Origin: Bacteroidales bacterium
GTDB taxonomy: Bacteria; Bacteroidota; Bacteroidia; Bacteroidales; P3
Direction of reading: 5' to 3'
Assembly (NCBI GenBank): GCA_016296345.1
Contig: JAEDJL010000021.1
Span: 1 to 35,232 of the forward strand
Length of the DNA stretch: 35,232 nucleotides
Part shown: piece after piece, positions 1-6,990 of the stretch
Numbering within the stretch: the first letter of the stretch is position 1
Layout: every line of letters starts with the position of its first letter
Notes under the pieces: generated by a model
Seen by the model: only the letters and a program-made list of their open reading frames with translations
Database searches by the model: none
What the model was told of the DNA's origin: nothing
Position numbers and translations under genes: made by a program

Positions 1-65
1 AGCAATGTGAGGCTCTCTTTTTTTTGCCCTTTGCTTTCGGGCGAACAGAGAGAACTTGTTTTTAC

Positions 66-403
66 GCTTTTGCCCATGCAGGGCGGAACTGTTGTTAGTT
101 GCTTTACCCTACGCGTCGCCTTGCTTTGCGTAGGGCTTTGTGCAGGTTGCCCTTTCAGGGCGGTGGCTGCTGTTTTCTTTTTTTTCGGTTCGGTGGAAGG
201 GTTGGAGGTTATGGGTAGCCCTGTGTGTCATAAGAGTTTCTTTTGTATTGGATTATGCTTTTGCCCCATGCAGGGCGGAAGTTTTGTTGGTTGCTTTACC
301 CTACGCGTCGCCTTGCTTTGCGTAGGGCTTTGTGCAGGTTGCCCCTTCAGGACGGTGGGTGCTGTTTTCTTTTTTTCGGTTCGGTGGAAAGGTTGGAGGT
401 TAT
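66..403. repeat. Tandem 192-bp duplication with hairpins, array-distal side of CRISPR
   Basis: Two copies of a ~147-bp unit (66-212 and 257-403) lie in direct orientation with a 191-192 bp period and are nearly identical. Each contains a perfect 8-bp inverted repeat, CCCTACGC/GCGTAGGG (107 onward and 299 onward). Copy 1 also has short GCCC..GGGC hairpins that are degenerate in copy 2. A reading frame crosses both copies, but its low-complexity Cys/Phe-rich product looks like nothing known, so I treat the region as non-coding. It sits beyond the leader-distal end of the array. It could be an intergenic palindromic repeat family or a structured RNA; the sequence does not decide. Confidence 0.75.
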
Positions 404-462
404 AGTAAGTCATAGTACGACCTTTCCTGTTCTTATTATAATTATAGCCGATAAGGGGTGTA

Positions 463-1333
463 ATCTACAAATAGTAGAAATTCAAAAAGGTCTTAGCCTG
501 CACCATTACAGCTACGATGCCGCAGAATCTACAAATAGTAGAAATTCAGAAAGGTCTTAGCCTGACAATCTGATTGATGAAATAGCTACAAATCTACAAA
601 TAGTAGAAATTCAGAAAGGTCTTAGCCTCGATGCAATCTGCCTGTAATACATCTATCTACAAATAGTAGAAATTCAAAAAGGTCTTAGCCTTTTTCAGTA
701 TCAACACGGGATTGTAGCATCTACAAATAGTAGAAATTCAAAAAGGTCTTAGCCGCTTTGTCTATTGTCAAACTCTCTCGGGTATCTACAAATAGTAGAA
801 ATTCAAAAGGGTCTTAGCCTTCGTTTTCTCCGACCCGAGACCTGTAAATCTACAAATAGTAGAAATTCAAAAAGGTCTTAGCCACTCTGCAGTCCCTTGA
901 TAAATCAACGCATCTACAAATAGTAGAAATTCAAAAAGGTCTTAGCCCAATATAACAACATGGCGAAGAAATACAATCTACAAATAGTAGAAATTCAAAA
1001 AGGTCTTAGCCACTCCACAAAGAGCGTGTAACGCTCGTCATCTACAAATAGTAGAAATTCAAAAAGGTCTTAGCCATTGATTTGTTGGTTAATACTACAT
1101 TTGTATCTACAAATAGTAGAAATTCAAAAGGGTCTTAGCCATGATACAGAAACGTAACAGATTTTCGAATCTACAAATAGTAGAAATTCAAAAAGGTCTT
1201 AGCCCATGAAACCCTTGTCGCAGCACCCCCCAATCTACAAATAGTAGAAATTCAAAAAGGTCTTAGCCACAGCAAAAAAAAATCATGGATACAAATGATC
1301 TACAAATAGTAGAAATTCAAAAAGGTCTTAGCC
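463..1333 (-). CRISPR. Type V-A CRISPR array, 14 repeats and 13 spacers
   Basis: Fourteen 36-nt repeats start at 463, 527, 592, 655, 719, 784, 848, 912, 976, 1040, 1105, 1169, 1233 and 1298, separated by 13 different spacers of 27-29 nt. Read on the minus strand each repeat starts GGCTAAGACC and ends in the Cas12a handle: TCTAC, five-base loop TATTT, GTAGA, T. That fixes transcription as minus strand, the same as cas12a. Ten repeats are identical. Repeats 2 and 3 share an A-to-G change in the A-run, and repeats 6 and 11 share another one base along; all four changes are outside the handle. The leader side is at 1333. No spacer was recognised by eye, and no match to the rest of the window was noticed. 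Confidence 0.98.
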
Positions 1334-1495
1334 TCTTTTGCTCTGCAAAGGTACAACAAATATCTGATATAAAGCGTCTTGTTGCTTGGGATATTAAACC
1401 AAAAAATGCAGGCTTGGGATTTTGTATTGGCATAATACGTTGATTTAGTTGTCTTTAATCTTTGCTGTTTGTTGGCAATAGACCGGGGTTTGCAG
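1334..1495 (-). promoter_or_regulatory. CRISPR leader with Bacteroidetes-type promoter
   Basis: This is the AT-rich 162-bp stretch between the presumed cas2 stop and the first repeat. On the minus strand it holds TACCTTTGC at 1353-1345, a perfect match to the Bacteroidetes -7 box TAnnTTTG. It lies 11 bp before the first repeat, so transcription would start about at the repeat edge. No clear -33 box is seen. The position matches the usual V-A order cas2-leader-array, which supports the orientation of the array. Confidence 0.75.
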
Positions 1496-1597
1496 TTAGA
1501 AATATACTATTGGTTTGTCTCTGTGAATTGCATTGCCATATTTTACCATTTTATTATCGTTTACGTCAAAAACAATTACACTCTCCCCAAAGTTGAT
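1496..1597 (-). pseudogene. cas2: Probable 3' remnant of cas2
   Basis: In the frame shifted from cas4, about 30 codons stay open across the end of the cas4 fragment, reading NFGESVIVFDVNDNKMVKYG, then about a dozen more residues, then TAA at 1498-1496. The ESVIVF strand followed by a short basic tail resembles the C-terminal part of V-A Cas2 proteins (DSVI(I/V)(Y/F) and a short tail, from memory). Its place, directly before the leader, is where cas2 ends in V-A loci. It has no start of its own. The assignment is an inference from a short segment. Confidence 0.5.
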
Positions 1598-1904
1598 ACA
1601 GCTGTCCGCGAAATATGTTTTTCAATCTCAGCTTTCTTTCGATGAGTGTTGCCGTGCTGCCGCGGTAAAGGTCTATCACACCATACAGACCGAGAGAGTT
1701 GCTACATACCGGTAGAGACAATATGTCGCAACCTCTCGAGCTGCCTTTTTTGGAGTCTGTTGCTTTGTGAGCGTTTGTTCCGCTCAGCTGCACAGTAGTT
1801 TTGAATATATCCTCGTCCGTTTCCATATATACGTTGTGCAGATATATGGAATACGGACAGAAGATAAAGTCATTGAGAGTTGAAAGAGCTATATTGACGT
1901 TCAT
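1566..1904 (-). pseudogene. cas4: Truncated Cas4 (adaptation nuclease)
   Basis: The 112-residue frame begins like V-A Cas4 and lies 11 bp after the end of the cas12a reading frame. Visible family features are the N-terminal FCP motif with Cys16, His46, the RecB-type GVID (Asp78), the ERK (Glu89, Lys91) and the QLYQL segment near 101-105. Cas4 is usually ~165-200 residues, with a C-terminal cysteine cluster that completes the iron-sulfur site. Here similarity ends at about residue 105, followed by seven unrelated residues and a stop. No cas1 follows. The FCPR motif reads FCPY. Most likely a deletion from inside cas4 to inside cas2 removed the adaptation module, so Cas4 function is presumably lost. 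Confidence 0.8.
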
Positions 1905-1915
1905 TAGTTTTTGTC

Positions 1916-2209
1916 TTACTTATCCTGCTGGGCAAATTGCAACCATGCTTTGTTTGTCAAGTCATATTTTGGTTTTTCGAGACTTTGCATTTGTCGCATT
2001 TGTTGCAGCAACATCAGACCTTTCCTTGCAATGTTGTATGCACCGTTTGCATCTGCATCTTTTGGCAAGTCGTCAGAGGCTTTTCGGCTGTCATAAAACT
2101 CTCCCTTGCTGTTCATGACAGGAGAAATGATATAGTCTTCGTCGGTATTGCTTATGCTGTTTCTCATTTGCAGTGTTAGTTTCAGAAGGTGCAGGAGCTT
2201 TTCAAAGAA
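1916..2209 (-). pseudogene. cas12a: Separated C-terminal end of Cas12a (RuvC-III)
   Basis: Directly after the TAA that ends the main cas12a frame, translation in the same frame continues for 97 codons and aligns with the normal Cas12a end. It contains LQMRNS, the ISPV block, FYDSR and the RuvC-III motif DADANGAYNIARKG (catalytic Asp at full-length position 1194), and ends near QDK. An ATG at 2167 (codon 1156, the M of LQMRNS) could in principle start a separate 83-residue peptide that keeps the RuvC-III motif, but no promoter or ribosome site is evident. Conservation of the whole tail with no further lesion suggests the stop is recent, or a sequencing error. Confidence 0.9.
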
Positions 2210-5200
2210 TTATTTGTTGTCTGCTGTGCAAATACTCTTTTGTAAATCGGAGTTGATGTCTATCATATATTCCTCAAACAGTTGCTTGAATGCTTCGGTG
2301 AGGTTTATTCTTTTGTATTCCTTTCCCACGTACTCAATCCTCTCTCCGCAGGTGCATATAGTCCATTGTGTTTTTGTTCCTTCTGCTTTCTTGGTGAAGT
2401 TGTTGTAATCAAATGAGAACTCGAACCAATCTTTGTCTTTGTTGTAGGATATACAATCGAAGCTGCCGAAAAACTCTGCTGCTGCATCAATGTTTTTGTA
2501 TCCGGTGTCAAAAAGATTGACAAATCCTGTTGTCGGGTCAATCTTGGAGGTGTTCCATGCCGGAACATAGAACAAAAATCCGCTTTGTTTACCCAACTTT
2601 TCAAAGCTCTCAAACTTGCTTGTCAGCTGATGGGCATTGAGTATGCCTCCAATTTCGCATGGGTCTTTCTTCTTGTCTGCAAGGTAGTTCAGCTTGTCGA
2701 TGAGCATCTTTTCAAATTTTTGATAGACTTGTTTTTCTATCTTTTGTCTTCCACGCATAAACCCATGGTTCAAATCTTCCAACACTATGATTGCATTGTA
2801 TTTCAACATCAGTTGGGTAATTTTGTGAATGACCTGAGACAAGTAGCCCTCTTTCAGCTCTTTTATGTTCTCTATTGTTTTCCAATTTTGTCGGGCTTGC
2901 TGTCTTTCTATTTCCTTTTGATCCAATCGTTTGTGGTAGTCAAACTCGTAGGTGTTTTCACAGCCATTGACATTGTATTGATTGATAATCTTGTTGAGCG
3001 ACATCTGTTCTTTGATGTTACCCTTGCTGTCAATCACTGTCAGATACAGCAAATTGCGTTCGCCTCTGTCTATGCCGATAATATGAATATCGTCTGTCGA
3101 ACAAAGGTATTCACGAGTTAGTTGGTTGATATTATCTCTGCCTTGGCTTTTGAAATTTATTGTGATAGGAACATGGAACAAGAGCTTGTCTTGTGTGAAC
3201 CTTCGGTCTTTGATAAGGTCGTAGCATAGTGTTCTTGTCTTGTTCGGGTTCAAAGGGTTCTTGTTCTCTATCGGTTGATTGGCAGGGTGGGTCGGCTTTG
3301 TAACATTCAGGCTCTTCTTTCTGAAAAATACTTCTGCTTCTCCGTTAAGTTTGTAAACAACATCTCGAAGGTTTCTTTCGTCAAACAGCATTCTCCAATA
3401 GAGAGTGTGCATATTTTCTGTGCCATGGCTCTTTGGAGAGAAGTCCTTGTTGTAGATTTGGAACAAGTATAGTTTGCCCTCATTTACCAAATTGTCTATA
3501 TATTGTGTTGATACTCTTTGAAAGCTTATCTTATAGCCTTGATTTTCTACCTCTCTGTAAAATCCGCTGATGTCTTCATAAGAACTTGTGTCCGAAAAAT
3601 GAAAGTCGAACTTCTTCCAATCTTCGTGTTTGTTTATCGAGGCTTTGAAAAAGTCTATCAACTCATGGCAATCTTTCAGATTGAAATTATCACCTTTTTT
3701 GTAAGTGCCTCTTTTGTATTTTTGTAATAGCTGTTCGCTTGGAGAGTATTTTGCAATTCCTTTTTCGGAAAGGAATACCTTTGGAAGCATTTTATTTGCA
3801 CCGGGGAGCAGTTTGTAAACTACTTTCTCGTAGCACTCTCCTTCGCAAGGCAGATTGTCCGAAGCAAAAGAACGATTGTATTGCTTGTTCATGATTGCAA
3901 GGTAGTACAAACCATCTTTTCGCAAAATAACAGCAGTATTGTCTGTTTCTTTGTTCTTGTCCCAACCACTGCATAGTGTGGCATTTCCAAAGTTGAGTTT
4001 GATTTTGTCGTTTGAATACGCCTTGCGTGTCATATAGTTTCTCACTTTGTTGTACAGAGGCGTGAGTATATCCAACGAATCTCTCAATGCAGAATAGTCA
4101 GAGTAGAATTTCTCGTCTTTGTTGTTCTCTTCGCCGCTGCCCGATAGTGGTTTGATAAAGTGTTGCAGTGCTTTGAAGCTGTCCAAGAGGGTTTTGATTT
4201 TCTCTACCGAGCTTTCGTCTTCCGATAGTTTTTTCTCCGCAGGATATTCTGACTGCAATAGTTCCTTTGCATTGTTGTAAGCCTCTTTGATTTGTTCAAA
4301 GATGTTTTTCTCTTCTTCGGTTTCGCTTTCTCCGGTCTTTTTTCCGAGATTTTCAAAGTGGGTTTCAATCATTATGGCTTTGTCGCCAAAGGCATCTTTG
4401 TGCTGCAAGCAACGGTCAATGTAGTCAATGCTGAAACTTTTGTAAGAGTTGAACAGCTTTGTTATTCGTTCGTCGTATTTCTCGTCGCTTTCGTTTTTCT
4501 TTTTCGGGCTTTGTCGTTGAAGGTCTGCAAGTATGGCGTATTTGATTACAGCCCAACTGCCGTAAACTCTTTGTGATATGTCGGTGAGTTGTTGGTCATT
4601 GGTAAGGTAAACTCCTGCAAGGTTATAAGACGAAAGCGATGTGAGAATGTTCTCTGTCTGTTGGAGTATAGAGCTGTGTTCGTTTGTCTTTTCGTTTTGC
4701 AACTTTTGGTAAAACTCTTCTATGGTTTGCAGCACCAAGTTGTCGTTGTCTGCAAACTCTTCGGGTATCCAAGAAAGACTTTGTCGGTCGGAGAGGATTT
4801 GTTTGTAAAGTAGTTTCATCTTTGGCAGGCGTTGGTCTTTGTGCGTTTGGTTGTAGAGGTTGATGAGTTCGTTCAGCCCTTGTACTTTCTCGCCCTCTGC
4901 TGTTGTTACTCCGCCAATGAGTGCATTATATTTCTCTATGCCGCTTTGAACAACCAAGCGATTGTAGTATTCCAAAGTAAACACTTGCTCCAAAGAACAA
5001 CCAAATTCACCTTGCAAGTCTTTAATTTTATCTCGGAGTTCTTCTGTTTTCCTTACTTGTTCAAATATTTTGATGTTGTCAAGAAACTTGGGCAGGTTTT
5101 GATGTATCAGACGGAAAGCAATCGCTGTCGATTGTTCTTTGTCGGAATACATATTCTTGCGGTTCTCGTGAAATCCTTTGAAATAGGTCGTAAAATCTGT

Positions 5201-5632
5201 GAACTCTTCGACTGCTTTCTTCTCTTTGTCGTTGCACTCGATTGTTTCCAACAAGTCTTCTTTTATCAGTTCCTTTTTGTCTATTCTTTTGTAGGCTTCT
5301 TGTTTTGTGAGTTGCTTTGCGATTTGTTTGCGGAGCTTTTCTTTGGCTTCTTCAAAGTATTTCTCTTCCTTGTCGTTTCGATTGTCTGTTGAATATAAGT
5401 TGTAATATTCTTCCAAAGAACCTTGCTCAAACTCAAACCCTTGCAGAGCTTTTTCTATAAAGTCTTTATGGTAGCGGTCAATCAACTTTTTGACCACCTT
5501 GTAGCTGTCGGCTCTCTCGGTGTCTTGTTCCAAAATGTCGCTTTCGCGAAACTTTTCTTCTGTTTTGCCCACAGGGCGTAATTCAAATCTCAATGTTTTT
5601 GAGAGTGGATACAAATGCGTAAATTCATTCAT
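2210..5632 (-). CDS. cas12a: Cas12a (Cpf1) effector, ended early by an in-frame TAA
   Basis: Type V-A effector: processes its own crRNA and, when intact, cuts target DNA with one RuvC site. The N-terminus (SKTLRFELRPVGKTEE) is typical. Residues inferred by alignment to known Cas12a from memory: PAM-contact Lys614 in LLPGANKMLP, crRNA-processing His782, Lys791 and Lys808, RuvC-I Asp855 in IGIDRGERN, bridge-helix region after 900, RuvC-II Glu952 in LEDLNHGF, and Nuc Arg1098 in CGERIE. At codon 1141 a TAA (2212-2210) stops translation at 1140 residues; the frame would otherwise give 1238, within the family range of ~1200-1300. Relatives carry Glu here (KEFFE), so one G-to-T change of GAA explains it. 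As written the product lacks the RuvC-III Asp and should not cut, but may still process crRNA and bind DNA. Start ATG at 5632 lies 47 bp after the regulator. Confidence 0.96.
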   Translation of the reverse strand: MNEFTHLYPLSKTLRFELRPVGKTEEKFRESDILEQDTERADSYKVVKKLIDRYHKDFIEKALQGFEFEQGSLEEYYNLYSTDNRNDKEEKYFEEAKEKLRKQIAKQLTKQEAYKRIDKKELIKEDLLETIECNDKEKKAVEEFTDFTTYFKGFHENRKNMYSDKEQSTAIAFRLIHQNLPKFLDNIKIFEQVRKTEELRDKIKDLQGEFGCSLEQVFTLEYYNRLVVQSGIEKYNALIGGVTTAEGEKVQGLNELINLYNQTHKDQRLPKMKLLYKQILSDRQSLSWIPEEFADNDNLVLQTIEEFYQKLQNEKTNEHSSILQQTENILTSLSSYNLAGVYLTNDQQLTDISQRVYGSWAVIKYAILADLQRQSPKKKNESDEKYDERITKLFNSYKSFSIDYIDRCLQHKDAFGDKAIMIETHFENLGKKTGESETEEEKNIFEQIKEAYNNAKELLQSEYPAEKKLSEDESSVEKIKTLLDSFKALQHFIKPLSGSGEENNKDEKFYSDYSALRDSLDILTPLYNKVRNYMTRKAYSNDKIKLNFGNATLCSGWDKNKETDNTAVILRKDGLYYLAIMNKQYNRSFASDNLPCEGECYEKVVYKLLPGANKMLPKVFLSEKGIAKYSPSEQLLQKYKRGTYKKGDNFNLKDCHELIDFFKASINKHEDWKKFDFHFSDTSSYEDISGFYREVENQGYKISFQRVSTQYIDNLVNEGKLYLFQIYNKDFSPKSHGTENMHTLYWRMLFDERNLRDVVYKLNGEAEVFFRKKSLNVTKPTHPANQPIENKNPLNPNKTRTLCYDLIKDRRFTQDKLLFHVPITINFKSQGRDNINQLTREYLCSTDDIHIIGIDRGERNLLYLTVIDSKGNIKEQMSLNKIINQYNVNGCENTYEFDYHKRLDQKEIERQQARQNWKTIENIKELKEGYLSQVIHKITQLMLKYNAIIVLEDLNHGFMRGRQKIEKQVYQKFEKMLIDKLNYLADKKKDPCEIGGILNAHQLTSKFESFEKLGKQSGFLFYVPAWNTSKIDPTTGFVNLFDTGYKNIDAAAEFFGSFDCISYNKDKDWFEFSFDYNNFTKKAEGTKTQWTICTCGERIEYVGKEYKRINLTEAFKQLFEEYMIDINSDLQKSICTADNK

Positions 5633-5679
5633 GACTATCGTGTTTTTTATTGATTAAATTAGTTTTTGTCTTTCTATTT

Positions 5680-6669
5680 TTAGCCGATGTGTTTAGAGTG
5701 GTTGATTATGGAGATTATGCGTTTTTCTCTTTGCGGGCGTTCGTCAAAGGGGTATTGTCCCCAGCCTTTTTCGATTTTGTTCTTGTTGATTATCTCGTCA
5801 AACCAATAGTTGTAGTGTTCGTCGCTTATTATGCACAGGTCTTTCATTTGGTGAATGAGTGCGGCGACCGATATGCCGTAGGTTTTGTGCAGGTCTATGG
5901 CTTCGTCCATGGTAACAAAGTCTCTCTGTGAGCCTACTTCTTCAATCAGTGTTGCTCTCGGAAGGAGGAAGCAGGCTGCAAATTGGTTGCACAGTCGTTC
6001 GGGCTTGTTCTCTTTGGCGATTGTCAGCAGCAGGTGTCCGAGTTCGTGCAGCAGGGTGAAGCGTGTGCGTTCGGGAGTTGAGAGAGTGCGGTCGTCGTTC
6101 AGCACAATGAGCGGATATTGTTTCTCTCCCCATGTGCTAAGCCCGAGAATGTCGCAAGGCAGCTCGGCTTCCAACACCTTGATGCCCTTTCTCTCAAACA
6201 GACGACAGACGCTTGTTATCGCTCCGTTGCCAAGCTGCCAATGCTCTCTTAGCATCAGGGCAGAGAGTTCGGCTTGCTGTTGGTTGGAGACCTCAAAGCC
6301 TTGCAGCGGATTGTGAAAGGTGGTCGTCATTCGGGCTTGCTTCTCGTAGTTGATGTACCTTTCGGCAAGGAAGACAAGGGTGTTTTGTATCTGTCTTTCC
6401 TCCTTGGCAGTCAGAGGTCCGTAGGAAGTCGAGCGAAGCGTAGGCAAATCTATCTTCAAGCCCCTGTTCTTGAAGTATTCGGGGCTTACACCCAAGGCTT
6501 TCGCTATTATGCAAAGGGAGCTTTCGCGAGGACACATTCGCTTTGTCTCATAGTTGCTCAGGCTCTGACGGGTTACAGCCTTGTCGGTAAGGACTGACAG
6601 CTCTTCTAAGCTCAGACGAGCGGCAAGTCTTGCACTTTTTAGTCGTTCTGCACAAAATTCATCTTTCAT
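5680..6669 (-). CDS. XRE-family HTH regulator fused to ImmA/IrrE-type metallopeptidase domain
   Basis: 329 residues from the ATG at 6669, chosen over the upstream in-frame ATG at 6795 because the -7 box (6697-6690) lies between them. Residues 8-62 form an XRE/Cro helix-turn-helix (RLSLEELSVLTDKAVTRQSL). Residues ~135-270 are an ImmA/IrrE (COG2856-type) domain with zinc motif HELGH at 208-212 and a likely third ligand Glu224 in KPERLCNQFAA, ending FLLP. Such proteins sense stress or foreign DNA and cleave or act as a transcription factor; which applies here is not known. It reads into cas12a with a 47-bp gap and no promoter seen between, so co-transcription is likely. All catalytic residues visible are intact. 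Confidence 0.9.
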   Translation of the reverse strand: MKDEFCAERLKSARLAARLSLEELSVLTDKAVTRQSLSNYETKRMCPRESSLCIIAKALGVSPEYFKNRGLKIDLPTLRSTSYGPLTAKEERQIQNTLVFLAERYINYEKQARMTTTFHNPLQGFEVSNQQQAELSALMLREHWQLGNGAITSVCRLFERKGIKVLEAELPCDILGLSTWGEKQYPLIVLNDDRTLSTPERTRFTLLHELGHLLLTIAKENKPERLCNQFAACFLLPRATLIEEVGSQRDFVTMDEAIDLHKTYGISVAALIHQMKDLCIISDEHYNYWFDEIINKNKIEKGWGQYPFDERPQREKRIISIINHSKHIG

Positions 6670-6689
6670 AGGTGCTTGGTTTTTGTTTA

Positions 6690-6697
6690 CAAAAGTA
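6690..6697 (-). promoter_or_regulatory. Promoter -7 box for regulator-cas12a operon
   Basis: Minus-strand TACTTTTG fits TAnnTTTG and lies 20 bp before the regulator ATG at 6669, giving a very short leader. It is the only such box seen upstream of the regulator and cas12a. Confidence 0.6.
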
Positions 6698-6859
6698 CGA
6701 CAATTTTTCTTAAAGCGTAAACAAATTCTCGTCTTTTTTCGCCTTTTTCTCTCTTTCAAGGCGTTTTTTCTTGCAGAAAGTAAGCCGAAAAGCATTGTTT
6801 AATTATTTTATTATCAGAGCGTTGCACTTGGTTGAAACGGGCTTTCGTTTGAGCGGAAT

Positions 6860-6913
6860 AAAAAGGCTTTTTATTTGGATAAATCGGCGTTTTATTTTGG
6901 CAAAACGGCGTCT
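6860..6913. repeat. Phased AAACGSCGTTT-type site array A (3 sites)
   Basis: Three near-palindromic cores lie at 21-bp intervals, centres 6866 (AAAAGGCTTTT), 6887 (AATCGGCGTTT) and 6908 (AAACGGCGTCT). The last is 46 bp before the -7 box of the O-antigen ligase-like gene. It lies in the 321-bp divergent gap between the regulator (minus) and this gene (plus); apart from the two promoters nothing else was recognised there. Same family as the arrays near 14019, 21311 and 23682. Confidence 0.7.
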
Positions 6914-6953
6914 TTTTTGTGCTGTATATTTCGTTCTGCATGGCAAAAAAGCG

Positions 6954-6962
6954 TACCTTTGC
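6954..6962 (+). promoter_or_regulatory. Promoter -7 box for O-antigen ligase-like gene
   Basis: TACCTTTGC matches the Bacteroidetes -7 consensus exactly, 29 bp before the ATG at 6991. No strong ribosome binding site follows, as usual for the phylum. Confidence 0.75.
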
Positions 6963-6990
6963 ACTTCAAAACAGATAATAAGTAAACAAA

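Noticed and set aside
7..405. 132-codon open frame over the tandem duplication
   Set aside because: Its repeats follow the DNA duplication, composition is Cys/Phe low complexity, and the hairpins argue for non-coding DNA.
463..1333. Spacers targeting the mobile element or host genes in this window
   Set aside because: A by-eye comparison found no match, though a proper search is needed to exclude it.
1334..2209. A tracrRNA or scout-type RNA beside the array
   Set aside because: No stretch complementary to the repeat was seen outside the array, and Cas12a processes crRNA without one.
2210..2212. Stop codon reassignment (TAA read as sense)
   Set aside because: Other genes in the window, such as cas2 tail, sufC and metK, end at TAA at their expected lengths, so a changed code is unlikely.
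2585..5392. Several plus-strand open frames opposite cas12a (e.g. 2585-3121, 4832-5392)
   Set aside because: They mirror the cas12a codons, are rich in Phe/Leu/Val as expected for antisense of Lys/Glu-rich protein, and have no promoter or domain.
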